This document shows, in pieces, positions 7,761 through 17,182 of a DNA stretch of 64,000 nucleotides. Made by a program: the position numbers and the translations under genes. Source of the DNA: CAXXOK01 sp963664595. GTDB lineage: Bacteria; Bacillota; Clostridia; Christensenellales; Aristaeellaceae. Every line of letters begins with the position of its first letter. The stretch's first letter is position 1. The notes below the pieces were generated by a model. It ran no database searches. It was given only the letters and a program-made list of their open reading frames with translations, and was not told the origin of the DNA. Location of the stretch: assembly GCA_963664595.2 (NCBI GenBank), contig CAXXOK010000003.1:295574-359573 (forward strand). The letters run 5' to 3'.

Positions 7761-8636
7761 ATGATGGCGCAGAACGGATATACGACCGTATACAAATCCA
7801 AGGCATGGGAAACCCGCATGATGCAGCTGTATGACGCGGCGCTGCAGCGCTGGCCGGTGCCGTTTGAGGAGATGGAGATCCCCACCTCCACGGCGCAGAC
7901 GCACGTTGTGCGGTGCGGCAACCCCGCGGGCAAGCCGCTGCTGCTTTTGCACGGCACCGGCAGCAACGCCCTGATGTGGCGCGATACCGTGGAGGGACTG
8001 GGGCAGACACACTGCCTGTACCTGATCGATACGCCTAACGATCCAGGTAAAAGCGCGTCCTCGGCCTTGTTGAAGCCGCCGGAGGGTTACGCGCAGTGGA
8101 TGCGCGAGCTGCTGGACGCGCTCGGACTTGACAGGGTTTCGGCAGCCGGGCATTCCAAGGGCAGCTGGCTGGCGCTGAATATGGCGGTAAACCTGCCGGA
8201 AAGAATAGATAAGCTGGTGCTGCTGGCCCCCGCCGCAGGGCTGTATGGCAAGCTGACGCCGGAGTATATTAAAAAATCGCTGAAGGTGGGGCTGTTTCCC
8301 ACGGTGAAGAACGTGACCGGGTTTCTGGCGTATATGGCGGCGGACGGCGGCGCGGTGAGCCCGGCCTGTGCCGAGTACCGCGCGTTGCTGATTGAGTGCG
8401 CCAAGGGCGGGATGGTCGGCCATCGGGATTTTACCGACGCGGAGCTGCGGACGGTAGGCTGCCCGGTGCTGCTGCTGTATGGGGAGCAGGAGCGCAGCCT
8501 GGATTATCGTAAGGCCGCCGAGCGCGCCAAGGCCAATGTGCGAAATTTGCAAACGGTGATTGTTAAGGGTGCGGGGCATGAGCTGCAAAGCGAGAAGCCG
8601 GAGGAGATCAACCGGCTGATTTGCGATTTTGTGTAA
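7761..8636 (+). CDS. Alpha/beta hydrolase
   Basis: 291 residues, starting MMAQNGYTTVYKSKAW at 7761 with AAAGGG upstream; the longer frame includes the divergent promoter and is rejected. The fold is clear: LLLLHGTGSNALMW (oxyanion loop), the nucleophile elbow GHSKGS within AAGHSKGSWLALNMAV, an acid near LLLYGEQERSLD, and the catalytic His in GAGHELQSEKPEEI. It has no signal peptide, so it acts in the cytosol. The substrate (ester, lactone or other) cannot be inferred. It is divergently placed from blaI with TATACT about 30 bases before the start. Confidence 0.85.
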   Translation: MMAQNGYTTVYKSKAWETRMMQLYDAALQRWPVPFEEMEIPTSTAQTHVVRCGNPAGKPLLLLHGTGSNALMWRDTVEGLGQTHCLYLIDTPNDPGKSASSALLKPPEGYAQWMRELLDALGLDRVSAAGHSKGSWLALNMAVNLPERIDKLVLLAPAAGLYGKLTPEYIKKSLKVGLFPTVKNVTGFLAYMAADGGAVSPACAEYRALLIECAKGGMVGHRDFTDAELRTVGCPVLLLYGEQERSLDYRKAAERAKANVRNLQTVIVKGAGHELQSEKPEEINRLICDFV

Positions 8637-8660
8637 TAGATAAAAAAGGATAAAAAAGAA

Positions 8661-8816
8661 GGGTCCAGGGCCGATGGCCCTGGTCAGGGTGCAGGGGCGA
8701 AGCCCATGCCCGGGGAACGGGGCGGAGCCCCGAATCTAAGCCTTATAACGTTCACCGAAAGCGAGCGAACAGCGCCAAAGGCGCTATAAGGCGAGCGGCG
8801 ATAACGACCCGAAAAG
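8661..8816 (+). repeat. Multi-hairpin dispersed repeat, copy 3
   Basis: Plus-oriented copy directly after the hydrolase stop codon. It begins GGGTCCAGGGCCGATGGCCC (a hairpin), then a GGGGCGGAGCCCC hairpin, and ends CGATAACGACCCGAAAAG. It is followed by a second copy with a period of 215 bases. Confidence 0.85.
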
Positions 8817-8875
8817 ATAATAAACAAAAGAGACGCGCCGCAGCCCCGACAAGCCTCTCAGCATGTCAAAAAGAA

Positions 8876-9031
8876 GGGTCCAGGGCCGATGGCCCTGGTC
8901 AGGGTGCAGGGGCGAAGCCCATGCCCGGGGAACGGGGCGGAGCCCCGAATCTAAGCCAAATAACGTTTACCGAAAGCGAGCGAACAGCGCCAAAGGCGCT
9001 ATGAGGCGAGCGGCGATAACGACCCGAAAAG
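8876..9031 (+). repeat. Multi-hairpin dispersed repeat, copy 4
   Basis: Nearly exact tandem duplicate of copy 3. AGAGACGCGCCG occurs on both sides of this copy, a short flanking direct repeat like those around other copies. Confidence 0.85.
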
Positions 9032-9110
9032 ATAATAAACAGAAGAGACGCGCCGTACCCCCAGCGCGCCGCTTTTTTGCAAATCAGAAATTCAAAACCG
9101 GAAACATCGG

Positions 9111-10196
9111 TCAGACCTGCGCCGCTCCGCGTTCTTCCCCGGCCTTACCGCCGTATTGCTGAACCAGCGCCTGATAGGCGGGATCGTTGGCGAGGAAGGC
9201 GTACTTGGGATCGTCCTTCAGGCTGCGCAGCAGGGGCGACAGAATTTTCAGGGTAGGGATCTCCGGCGGGTTCTTGTGCGGCAGATGGCGGAAAAGCGGC
9301 GAAAACAGAGCGTTCCACGGCTCGGCCGCCGCGTGCAGAATGGCGCCGAGGGCCTCCACCGCGCCGGGCGCATCCTGCCGGGCAACGGCGGCTTCCAGCG
9401 GGGCGATGTGCTCCCAGTATTCGCCAAGGCCAAAGGCCGCGCATTCCCTGCGGGCGCAGTCGGCCAGAGCCAGAGCCCCGTCATCGTCCCCCTCCTGCAC
9501 GGCCAGGCGGATCAGACGGCAGAGCGTAGCCTGCTGGTCCTGCAGGCTCAGGGTCAGCTTGCGCTCCAGCAGCTCCGCGGCTTTGCCGGGTTCCCCCTGC
9601 TTGTCGAGGATATCGGCCTGCATGCCGCGCTTGTCCAGGGCGCTCCAGTCCGGCAGGGTGTCCAGCAGGGCCTGCGCTTCGGTATACCGCTCCTCCCGGA
9701 TCATACCGGAGGCGAGCATATAGTTCGCCTGATTGGCAAGCGCCGTGTCCCCGCTTGCGGCGACGCGCTGGTATAGCTCCGTCACCTTTTTGCGGTACGG
9801 CTCCTGCTCCGCCTCGGGCAGGGCGGACATCATCAGCTTGCCGCTTAACAGGGTGGCGGTGGATTGCAAAAGCTCGGCGCAGTAGGGGTATTCCTTCAGG
9901 CGCTCTTCCGCCGCCGCGAAGCTCTGCGCCACATCCTGGGCGCGGGCAACCTCGCCGATTTCCTGAATCAGCTGCATGGCTTCCTGATGGGTCAGCTCCG
10001 CCTGATAAGAAAGCAGCGTGTTCGGATCGGTTTTCAGCAGGCGCGCCAGAGCGGGCAGCAGCAGCAGATCGGGGCAGGTAACATCGTTTTCCCATTTATT
10101 CACGGCGGGGGCCGATACCCCCAAGCGCGCGGCGACCTGCTCCTGCGTCAGGCCGAGCGCTTTGCGCTTTTCGCGCAGTACGGTTGCGATAGACAT
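9111..10196 (-). CDS. XRE-family regulator with a helical-repeat C-terminal domain
   Basis: 361 residues behind AGGAGG. Residues 5-60 are a Cro/CI-type helix-turn-helix (LREKRKALGLTQEQVAARLG, then VNKWENDVTCPDL). The remaining ~290 residues are a string of paired helices resembling tetratricopeptide repeats (for example AQALLDTLPDWSALDKRGMQ and GKAAELLERKLTLSLQDQQA). This layout is common in Firmicutes regulators whose repeat domain binds a partner or signal peptide. A promoter (TTGTTT, 17 bases, TATGAT) lies just upstream. No adjacent target gene is obvious. Confidence 0.85.
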   Translation of the reverse strand: MSIATVLREKRKALGLTQEQVAARLGVSAPAVNKWENDVTCPDLLLLPALARLLKTDPNTLLSYQAELTHQEAMQLIQEIGEVARAQDVAQSFAAAEERLKEYPYCAELLQSTATLLSGKLMMSALPEAEQEPYRKKVTELYQRVAASGDTALANQANYMLASGMIREERYTEAQALLDTLPDWSALDKRGMQADILDKQGEPGKAAELLERKLTLSLQDQQATLCRLIRLAVQEGDDDGALALADCARRECAAFGLGEYWEHIAPLEAAVARQDAPGAVEALGAILHAAAEPWNALFSPLFRHLPHKNPPEIPTLKILSPLLRSLKDDPKYAFLANDPAYQALVQQYGGKAGEERGAAQV

Positions 10197-10222
10197 GATT
10201 CATACCTCCTAACCTTGCCTTT

Positions 10223-10251
10223 ATCATAGCAACAGGAGGGCGGAAAAACAA
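10223..10251 (-). promoter_or_regulatory. Promoter of the XRE helical-repeat regulator
   Basis: TTGTTT (10246-10251) and TATGAT (10223-10228), read on the minus strand with a 17-base spacer, lie about 30 bases before the start codon. Confidence 0.55.
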
Positions 10252-10321
10252 TTGAGACGTTGTTAGCAAAGCGCGGGCGAAACATAACCGTGGGTTATAT
10301 GATGCGAAAACAGTGCGCCGC

Positions 10322-10819
10322 TCAGCCGTTTTTTAAGATGCGCTCCGCCGCCTGCGCGGGGGTGAGGGAGGACACGTCTATTTTTTCCGTGTTCAGCGAA
10401 GGATACAGGGGCAGGCGCGCAACGCTGCGGGCGACGACATCTTCCGCGCGGATCCCGGCATCGATATCCTTTTGCAGGCGCGCCCGCAGCGCGTGCTCGC
10501 CGCACACCAGCGAGAGCTGGCGCACATGGCAGCCCGCCGTGTGCAGGCGGGACAGCAGATCATCAAGGATGGGCTGCTGGTGGAGTACCCAGCAGAAGAT
10601 GATGCTGTCGTACACGGAGCAGGCGATAAAATTGTTGAGCAGGTGGCAGATGTTATCCATCACCATCTCCTTGGTTTCCTCTGTGACTTGAAACGGATGC
10701 ATGTCCCAGCACCAGTCCCCGTCCAGAAATACGCTGTTGGGGAGCAGCTGCTTGAGGCACTTGGCGGTTGTGGTTTTGCCCACGCCCATGGTGCCGCCGA
10801 TAATATATAGCGTTTTCAT
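10322..10819 (-). CDS. Small P-loop nucleotide kinase-like protein
   Basis: 165 residues starting MKTLYIIGGTMGVGKTTTAK, so the Walker A loop GGTMGVGKTT is at the very N-terminus as in shikimate/gluconate/nucleotide kinases. FLDGDWCWDMHPF supplies an acidic substrate-site motif and RARLQKDIDAG a lid-like arginine region. It is cytosolic, and the phosphate acceptor is unknown. It lies 36 bases downstream of the MBL hydrolase gene and in the same direction, probably in one operon with it and the XRE-cupin regulator. Confidence 0.8.
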   Translation of the reverse strand: MKTLYIIGGTMGVGKTTTAKCLKQLLPNSVFLDGDWCWDMHPFQVTEETKEMVMDNICHLLNNFIACSVYDSIIFCWVLHQQPILDDLLSRLHTAGCHVRQLSLVCGEHALRARLQKDIDAGIRAEDVVARSVARLPLYPSLNTEKIDVSSLTPAQAAERILKNG

Positions 10820-10855
10820 GAATCGTTGTCCTTTGTGATGGGATTGTCGTATGCG

Positions 10856-11734
10856 TCAGGCCTGCCGCCACAGCATCCGGCTGTCCTCAAAGGCCACGGT
10901 CAGGCGGCCTTCTTCCTTGAGCCAGGCCAGATAGGAGCGCACGGTGCTGCCCACCAGCACATACTGCGAAAAGTTCATGGTCAGGTTGTAGCGGCGAAAC
11001 ATCGCCTGCAGAATATCCTCGAAGATGGCGGGGGTCCGGCAGGCATCCACCAGCTGGTCCGCGATGGATAGCACGGTCTGCCGGTTAAGGGCTACAAGCT
11101 CCCGGATATCCCCGGCGGCTTCGGCATGGGAGGGGATGAACAGCTTGGCCTGCATGGCCGCTACCGCGTCCAACGTTTGCAGGCAGGCCGCGATATCGTA
11201 CAGGAAGGTAATGCCGTACTTGGTGAGTGTGTCCCGGCTGGACAGGCAGTCGGCGAGGAATACAACATCATCCGGCGTGCGGAAGCCGACCATATCAAAA
11301 AAATGGCCCGGCAGCGGAATGACCTCGATTTCGCGGGGAAAGGCGGGATCGGAGACATCCTTCACGTCGCTTGCCTGCGCCAGCAGAAACTTGTGGCGCA
11401 GCTCCGTGCAGGGATAGCCGCCGTAGAGAAACGAGGGCTCCAGCAGCGGGTGGCGCGTGAAATCCGCCTCCGCGCCGTTTGTGAAGATATCGCAGCCGTA
11501 CTGGCCTTGCAGGTAGCGGTTGCCGCCGATGTGGTCGGCGTTGGAATGGGTGTTGAGGATGGCTTTGAGCGTCCATCCCTGCTGGTCCAGAATCTGGCGC
11601 ACCCTGCGCCCGGCATCCTTGTCGTTGCCGGAATCGATCAGGATCACCTCGGTTTCGGTGAGGCGGTACAGGCCGATCTTGGCGGGGGACTGGAAGTAGA
11701 AGGTGTTTTCAGCGGCCTGGATGAGTTCGTACAT
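10856..11734 (-). CDS. MBL-fold metallo-hydrolase
   Basis: 292 residues behind GAGGAG. The metallo-beta-lactamase fold is shown by LIDSGNDKDAG, the metal motif THSNADHIGG (variant of HxHxDH with Ser at one place), PLPGHFFDMVG, VFLADCLSS and the late SHAEAAGD histidine. The C-terminal ~70 residues form a winged-helix-like part (SQYVLVGSTVRSYLAWL). It has no signal peptide. It probably hydrolyses a thioester or other small ester; the substrate is unknown. It starts 12 bases after the XRE-cupin regulator and is very probably cotranscribed with it. Confidence 0.85.
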   Translation of the reverse strand: MYELIQAAENTFYFQSPAKIGLYRLTETEVILIDSGNDKDAGRRVRQILDQQGWTLKAILNTHSNADHIGGNRYLQGQYGCDIFTNGAEADFTRHPLLEPSFLYGGYPCTELRHKFLLAQASDVKDVSDPAFPREIEVIPLPGHFFDMVGFRTPDDVVFLADCLSSRDTLTKYGITFLYDIAACLQTLDAVAAMQAKLFIPSHAEAAGDIRELVALNRQTVLSIADQLVDACRTPAIFEDILQAMFRRYNLTMNFSQYVLVGSTVRSYLAWLKEEGRLTVAFEDSRMLWRQA

Positions 11735-11746
11735 GGCGTATGCTCC

Positions 11747-12304
11747 TCAGATGACAGGATAGAAGATCAGGTTGTAGGCCGAACAGCTTTCGCCGTAGGG
11801 GTTGCGGTAGGCATGGGGCAGGTCGGCGCGGAAGCGGATAGCCTGCTGCTTGTGCAGCGTTACCGTTTGGCTGCCGATGGTCAGGTCCAGTTTGCCACGC
11901 AGCATGAGCAGGTATTCCTCCGTGCCCTCCATGTGCTTGCCGGATGGGTGATCACAGCCCGAATCCAATTCAAGATAGAAGATTTCCACATTGCGCAACG
12001 AATCGTAAGGGAACAGGGTGTTGGCGCGCATCAGACCGTTTTCTTCCTCAATCAGGCTGTTGGACTGCAGCTCGGCTACCATGTACGTGGGCTCCTCCGC
12101 TTTGAGAAAGGAGGACATCGGCACCTTGAGCCCGTTTGCGATTTTGGAAAGCGTTGTGATGGTCGGGGTGGACTGCCCCCGTTCGATCTGGCCGAGCATC
12201 GGCTTGCTGACGTCCGTCAGGGCGGCAACCTCCTCCAGCGTCAGGTTTTTCTGGGCGCGGATGCACTTGAGACGGTTGCCCACCGTTTCCGGTTGAATAG
12301 ACAT
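11747..12304 (-). CDS. XRE-cupin transcriptional regulator
   Basis: 185 residues, starting behind GGGGGAAG. Residues 9-65 are a helix-turn-helix (LKCIRAQKNLTLEEVAALTD, then QIERGQSTPTITTLSKIANG). Residues ~105-180 form a cupin barrel (SGKHMEGTEEYLLMLRGKLD, QAIRFRADLPHAYRN) that would bind a small ligand. It heads an apparent operon with the MBL hydrolase and the P-loop kinase. A 12-base palindrome at its transcription start suggests autoregulation. Confidence 0.9.
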   Translation of the reverse strand: MSIQPETVGNRLKCIRAQKNLTLEEVAALTDVSKPMLGQIERGQSTPTITTLSKIANGLKVPMSSFLKAEEPTYMVAELQSNSLIEEENGLMRANTLFPYDSLRNVEIFYLELDSGCDHPSGKHMEGTEEYLLMLRGKLDLTIGSQTVTLHKQQAIRFRADLPHAYRNPYGESCSAYNLIFYPVI

Positions 12305-12322
12305 AAGCTTCCCCCTTTCTGT

Positions 12323-12372
12323 ATGTTATAACATATTTATAAACATTATAGCATAGCTTCCGGGAAAGACAA
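12323..12372 (-). promoter_or_regulatory. Promoter with palindromic operator of the XRE-cupin operon
   Basis: TTGTCT (12367-12372) and TATAAT (12345-12350) with a 16-base spacer form a good promoter on the minus strand. The perfect palindrome ATGTTATAACAT (12323-12334) lies a few bases past the -10 box, a natural repressor site. Confidence 0.7.
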
Positions 12373-12418
12373 GCGGGTGGATCGGATAGGCTTTGCTGCC
12401 TGAAAAACCCAAGGCCGG

Positions 12419-13516
12419 TCAGGCCTGCACCGCCACCACGCGGTTGCGACCGGCTTCCTTGGCCTCGTAAAGGGCCTTGTCCGCGGATTTCAGCAGGGCT
12501 TCATCCGAAGCGGCATAATCCGGGTAGGCCGACACCCCCACGGACAGGGTAATATCGGTTATGAGCCCTTCAAAAACGAAGCGGCCGGTTTCGATCGCCA
12601 GGCGCATGGCTTCGGCCCGCTTATAGGTGTTTTCCAGCGTGCTGCCCGGCAGAAGGATGACAAACTCATCGCCGCCATAGCGGCAAACCAGATCGGACTC
12701 CCGGGTGTTGTGCAGCAGAATGTCGGCCACGGAGGAAATGACATAGTCGCCGAAAACGTGGCCGAAGCGGTCGTTAATCTCCTTGAAATGATCGACATCC
12801 ACCATCATGATGCCGACGGGGGTGTGGGCGCGGGCGGCCCGGCTGATCTCCGTGCGCATGATCTCGGCCAGATAGCGGCGGTTGTACAGACCCGTGAGCG
12901 AGTCGCGGACGGCGGCCTCCTGCAGCAGCAGGGCGTTGCGCTGCAATTGCTCCTTCTGCTCGTTGATCTCGCCGATATATTTGCGGTTGAGCAGGTTGGC
13001 CATAATGCTGATGACGGAGGTCATGACTAAATAGGAAATCAGGCTGGGCCAGTTGATTTGCTGCAGCGACTGGCTGAACAGGATGCAGCCGCTCAGCATG
13101 AGAAAATGAAAAGCGGCGATGATCAGGGTAATCTGCTCGGTCAGCAAGATGGCGCACAGCTGGATGGACAGCGTGATATACAGTATCGGCATAAAATCGC
13201 CCTGAAACACGGTGGGATCCAGAAAAATGGAGCCCCACGGCCCGACGACCATGGCGAGCACGGTGAGAAACGCGGAAAGCTCGTACTTGCCCAACAGGTT
13301 GATCGATACCGACGCGGAAAGCATTACAAACAGCACGGAAACCAGCAGCACGTAGAGAATTTCACGCTTGCCGGTATCCACCAGAAACACCAGTATGAGG
13401 ACAAGAAGCAAAAAAAGCAGCAGTGCGATCTGCGTCCAGAACAGAATATAGGGTCTCCGGTTGCCGGGATAGCGTAACACCGAATAGTGGGTGCGCAGGA
13501 ATTCCTTTATATTCAT
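12419..13516 (-). CDS. Membrane diguanylate cyclase (GGDEF)
   Basis: 365 residues. The first ~190 residues contain about six membrane helices with short loops, so any sensing is within or near the membrane. A short helix (LNRKYIGEINEQKEQLQRN) links to the GGDEF domain: SLTGLYNRRYLAEIM, VDVDHFKEINDRFGH, and the intact active-site loop RYGGDEF. The inhibitory site RESD lies five residues before GGDEF, so product feedback inhibition by cyclic di-GMP is expected. It makes cyclic di-GMP from two GTP. No EAL partner is nearby. Promoter TTCCAC (13572-13577), 17 bases, TATAAT (13549-13554). Confidence 0.93.
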   Translation of the reverse strand: MNIKEFLRTHYSVLRYPGNRRPYILFWTQIALLLFLLLVLILVFLVDTGKREILYVLLVSVLFVMLSASVSINLLGKYELSAFLTVLAMVVGPWGSIFLDPTVFQGDFMPILYITLSIQLCAILLTEQITLIIAAFHFLMLSGCILFSQSLQQINWPSLISYLVMTSVISIMANLLNRKYIGEINEQKEQLQRNALLLQEAAVRDSLTGLYNRRYLAEIMRTEISRAARAHTPVGIMMVDVDHFKEINDRFGHVFGDYVISSVADILLHNTRESDLVCRYGGDEFVILLPGSTLENTYKRAEAMRLAIETGRFVFEGLITDITLSVGVSAYPDYAASDEALLKSADKALYEAKEAGRNRVVAVQA

Positions 13517-13548
13517 TTAAACTCCATCCAATTCCCAAATATAAGCCT

Positions 13549-13577
13549 ATTATAACATTGTTTCCGCTATTGTGGAA
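13549..13577 (-). promoter_or_regulatory. Promoter of the diguanylate cyclase gene
   Basis: TTCCAC (13572-13577) and TATAAT (13549-13554) on the minus strand with a 17-base spacer. Confidence 0.6.
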
Positions 13578-13707
13578 CTATGGCTACGTTTAGCGTTTGC
13601 CTGGGGTAGGGATCGTGCGCCGCCGCGGCGTATATAATGAAATAAAAGATAGACGGAGCCATACGGCGCCGGGCCGCGGCGAGCTTCGGAAAAGAGAGGA
13701 TTTGCCC

Positions 13708-14835
13708 ATGCTTCATTTTAACACGTCCTTTACCCCTTCGGTAAAAGCGGCGCCTTCCCACTACCTGTGCCAGGCGGGCATCGGCACGCAGGCGGGTGAG
13801 CATATCAAGCCCTATGGGGACCGTGTGCTGATCATCGGCGGCAGGCGCGCCCTGGCCGCGATGGGAGAGGCGTTTTTATCATCGCTGCGCCGGGCCGGGC
13901 TTGCCTATGAAATCCATGTTTTCACCACCGAGGTGTGCGAGGAGGAGATACAGAAAATCTGCGCCATCGGGGAGGCCTTCAAACCCCAGGTAGTGGTGGG
14001 CGTGGGCGGCGGCAAGGCGCTGGATACCGCCAAGCTTTCGGCCTATGCGATGGATATCCCCATGGTGTGCGTGCCCACCATCGCGGCCACGTGCAGCGCG
14101 GTAACGCCGCTGTCCGTGCTGTACAACCAAAACGGCACCTACCGCCAGGACGCGTTTCTGCGCAGGAACCCGGATCTGGTGCTGCTGGACCCGCAGGTGA
14201 TTGCCGACGCTCCGGTGCAATACCTGAAATCCGGCGCGCTGGACGCCATCGCCAAGTGGTACGAGGGCAGCGCGTCCATCCAGGGCTGCTCGGGCATCGC
14301 GGATATCTTTGACGAGTGCGCGCTGGAGATCGCCCATATGCTCTTTGAGAAGATGAACCGCAACGTGGAGGCCGCCGTGACGGCCGCTGTGGAGCACCGC
14401 CTGAACACGGAGCTTTTGGAAGTGATCCATCTGAACCTCTATTTCGCCGGGATGATCCAGAGTGTCGGCATCAAGGCCGTGCGCAACGGCATTGCCCATT
14501 CGGTTCACAACGGGCTGACCCTGCTGCCGGAAAGCCATGCCTTGCTGCACGGGCTGAAGGTGGGGTACGGGATTTACGTGCAGCTCACGGTGCTGGGCCA
14601 GCAAAAGGATATGCTGGATCAGGCGCTGGATTTTTTCCGCAGGCTGCAGTTTATGCCCTCGTTTGCCGCGCTCGGCCTGCCGTTTACCGAACAAACCGTC
14701 CGCACCGTGGCGGAAAAAACGCATGCGGATCCCATGATGCGCAAAATACCCTTCAATACCATCACGCGGGAGGACCTTGTGGACGCCATGTACCGCATTG
14801 AAAACGCCGCGGCCCGGCAGGCGACCGTTGAATAA
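13708..14835 (+). CDS. Iron-containing alcohol dehydrogenase, GldA-like
   Basis: 375 residues; start MLHFNTSFTPSVKAAPSHYL at 13708 with AGAGGA upstream, replacing a longer frame that reads through the promoter region (TATAAT near 13632). NAD-binding is indicated by GVGGGKALDTAKLSAY and PTIAATCSAVTPLSVLY, which parallels glycerol dehydrogenase. Metal-site histidines lie in IAHSVHNGLTLLPESHALLHG. The family oxidises glycerol or related hydroxy compounds with NAD in the cytosol; the actual substrate is unknown. It appears to be a single gene. Confidence 0.88.
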   Translation: MLHFNTSFTPSVKAAPSHYLCQAGIGTQAGEHIKPYGDRVLIIGGRRALAAMGEAFLSSLRRAGLAYEIHVFTTEVCEEEIQKICAIGEAFKPQVVVGVGGGKALDTAKLSAYAMDIPMVCVPTIAATCSAVTPLSVLYNQNGTYRQDAFLRRNPDLVLLDPQVIADAPVQYLKSGALDAIAKWYEGSASIQGCSGIADIFDECALEIAHMLFEKMNRNVEAAVTAAVEHRLNTELLEVIHLNLYFAGMIQSVGIKAVRNGIAHSVHNGLTLLPESHALLHGLKVGYGIYVQLTVLGQQKDMLDQALDFFRRLQFMPSFAALGLPFTEQTVRTVAEKTHADPMMRKIPFNTITREDLVDAMYRIENAAARQATVE

Positions 14836-15074
14836 GGCCTGCGCAGGCCGGTGATGGCGCTTCCGCCGCGGAAAATATGACCTTCGCGGGGCGCGGCCAT
14901 TGCGGGCGAACCGAAAAAATGATAGGATGAAAGCAGTCAACGGAACAAGAAAATATGGGCAGCCAAGGTTTGTTTCAGGTTTCCACACACAGACGGCCGT
15001 TTGGACGGCATGCTTCGGGGGCTGCGGCATCCGGAGATGGAACGCCCGGCTGCGGATATTGGGGAGGAAAAAGA

Positions 15075-16982
15075 ATGAGACGGGTTGGATTGAATGGTTT
15101 ATGCCTGCTTTTGGGAATTGTGCTCATCGGCCTGGGCTTTGCGGCGGGTGCGGCCGCACAGGACGAGAGCTGGACGGTGCTTTTGTATCTGTGCGGCACC
15201 GATCTGGAATCGGATGGCGGTGCGGCCAGCGCGAACCTGGAGGAAATCCTTGCGGTTTCCGTGCCGGACACAATTCATTTTATCGTGCAGACCGGCGGCA
15301 CGGCCCAGTGGGAGACCGAGGGGATCGACGCGGATGCCTTGGAACGCTGGGAACTGGTGGAGAACGGCTTTGCGCAGGTGGATGTCCTCCCGCTGGCCAG
15401 CATGGGCAGCGCGGAGACGCTGGGCGATTTTCTGGCCTGGGGCGTGGAAACCTATCCCGCCGACCACTATATGGCGGTTTTCTGGAACCATGGCGGCGGA
15501 TCGGCTGCCGGGGTTGCGTTTGACGAGCTGTTCGACAACGACTGCCTGTCCGTCAGCGACCTGACTGAGGGACTGGCGGCGGCCGGGACCCCCTTTGATG
15601 TGATCGGCTTTGACGCCTGCCTGATGGCCACGCTGGAAACGGCGGCCGCCATCGCCCCCTACGGCCGCTATCTGGTGGCCTCCGAGGAGACGGAGCCCGG
15701 CGGCGGCTGGGATTACACGGCCTGGCTTACCGCCCTGTGCGATAACCCGCAGCAGGACGGCCTGGCGCTGTGCACCGAGATCTGCGACAGCTACCTGCAA
15801 AAGTGCGTAAACGAGGATGAGGGCGACTTGGTAACACTTTCCGTAACCGATCTGACCGCCATCGAAAGCCTGTTGGACGCGTTTGACGCCATGGCGGCGG
15901 AGATGACCGGCATCACCGAGGACATCACCACCTACCAGCAGTTTGTGCAGGGCGTGCGCCGCGCCGAAAACTACGGCGGCAACAACGATACCGAGGGCTA
16001 CACCAACATGGTGGATCTGGGCGACCTGGCCGTGAACACGAAGAGCGTGCTCAGCGATACGGCCATCACGGTGCTTGATACGCTGTTTGACGCCGTGAAA
16101 TACAACGTAAAGGGCGCAAGCCGGTCCGAGGCCAACGGCCTGTCGGTATACTATCCGCTGTCGGCGAACAACGACGAGCTGACGTACTACGCCGGTACCG
16201 CCGCCACCAGCGGCAACTACCTGCGCTTCATCCAGGCCGTTGCCGCCACCGATTGGGAAACCCCCGCGGGCATGGCGGACGACATCCCCGTGGTGACCTC
16301 GGCGGTGCAGGCGGACGATTACTCCGTAACCCTGGATACCTGGATCACCGACGACGGCTATTTTGTGCTGCAGATCGGCGGGGACATGGACAGCGTTTTG
16401 TCCGTGAACTTCGGTATTTATTATCTGGACTACGATTACAGCGAATACATGTTCCTGGGCATCGACAACGATATCGACGGCGACTGGGACAGCGGCTACT
16501 TTGAGGATAACTTCCGCGGTGTGTGGCCGACCCTGAACGGCTACTACTGTGAGCCCACCCTGCTGGCCGAGGAGGACGGCTACAACCTCTATACCATCCC
16601 GATTTTATTGAACGGCGAAGAAACCTCCCTGCGCGCCGCCTACATCTGGGATAACGACGAGGACGGCCACTTTGAGGTCTACGGTACCTGGAACGGCATC
16701 GATTCCAGCACCGGCATGAGCGCCCGCGACCTGGTACCCCTCCAGGACGGCGATGAGGTAACCCTGCTGTTTGACGCCGTCAACTGGGAAACCGGCGAAA
16801 CCACCACCTACCAGATGGACAGCTTCATTGTGGACGGCGATGTGGTGATGCAGGAGGAGGACCTGATCGACGGGGAATACCTGTACCAGTACATCGTGAC
16901 CGACGTCTTTGGCCGTGATTTCTACTCCGATACCGTGATCATGCAATGTGATCAGGGGGATATTTACCTGTACGAGGAGTAG
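15075..16982 (+). CDS. Secreted clostripain-family (C11) cysteine peptidase
   Basis: 635 residues; start MRRVGLNGLCLLLGIVLIGL at 15075 follows GGGGAGG. A signal peptide ends near GAAAQ. The C11 catalytic core is visible: VLLYLCGTDLESDGG, the catalytic histidine in FWNHGGGSAAG, and the catalytic cysteine in IGFDACLMATLETA. The C-terminal ~230 residues are an acidic beta-rich region (many Asp/Asn, YLDYDYSEYMF, DIDGDWDSGYF) that may bind calcium. The enzyme cleaves after basic residues in the known members; specificity here is inferred. It is followed by a strong hairpin. Confidence 0.9.
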   Translation: MRRVGLNGLCLLLGIVLIGLGFAAGAAAQDESWTVLLYLCGTDLESDGGAASANLEEILAVSVPDTIHFIVQTGGTAQWETEGIDADALERWELVENGFAQVDVLPLASMGSAETLGDFLAWGVETYPADHYMAVFWNHGGGSAAGVAFDELFDNDCLSVSDLTEGLAAAGTPFDVIGFDACLMATLETAAAIAPYGRYLVASEETEPGGGWDYTAWLTALCDNPQQDGLALCTEICDSYLQKCVNEDEGDLVTLSVTDLTAIESLLDAFDAMAAEMTGITEDITTYQQFVQGVRRAENYGGNNDTEGYTNMVDLGDLAVNTKSVLSDTAITVLDTLFDAVKYNVKGASRSEANGLSVYYPLSANNDELTYYAGTAATSGNYLRFIQAVAATDWETPAGMADDIPVVTSAVQADDYSVTLDTWITDDGYFVLQIGGDMDSVLSVNFGIYYLDYDYSEYMFLGIDNDIDGDWDSGYFEDNFRGVWPTLNGYYCEPTLLAEEDGYNLYTIPILLNGEETSLRAAYIWDNDEDGHFEVYGTWNGIDSSTGMSARDLVPLQDGDEVTLLFDAVNWETGETTTYQMDSFIVDGDVVMQEEDLIDGEYLYQYIVTDVFGRDFYSDTVIMQCDQGDIYLYEE

Positions 16983-17066
16983 GGGGGAGCGGAGACTCAC
17001 AATTCTGGCACAATCCGGCGAATGGACAAGCCAAAATCAACCTGAACAAGCAAACAAACCATATCG

Positions 17067-17109
17067 CTGTACCCTGCGGCGCTTGAAATACAAGCACGGC
17101 AGGGTACAG
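17067..17109. other. Nested stem-loop after the clostripain gene
   Basis: A perfect 11-base stem, CTGTACCCTGC (17067-17077) with its complement (17099-17109), encloses a second stem GCTTG/CAAGC (17081-17085, 17091-17095). It may protect or end the clostripain mRNA. Confidence 0.6.
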
Positions 17110-17182
17110 TGCCGTAATGGACGGTTTTATTCTATGACCGGGTTTGCTTCCCGGTAAATCATTTCCAACGCTGCACCGCAAA

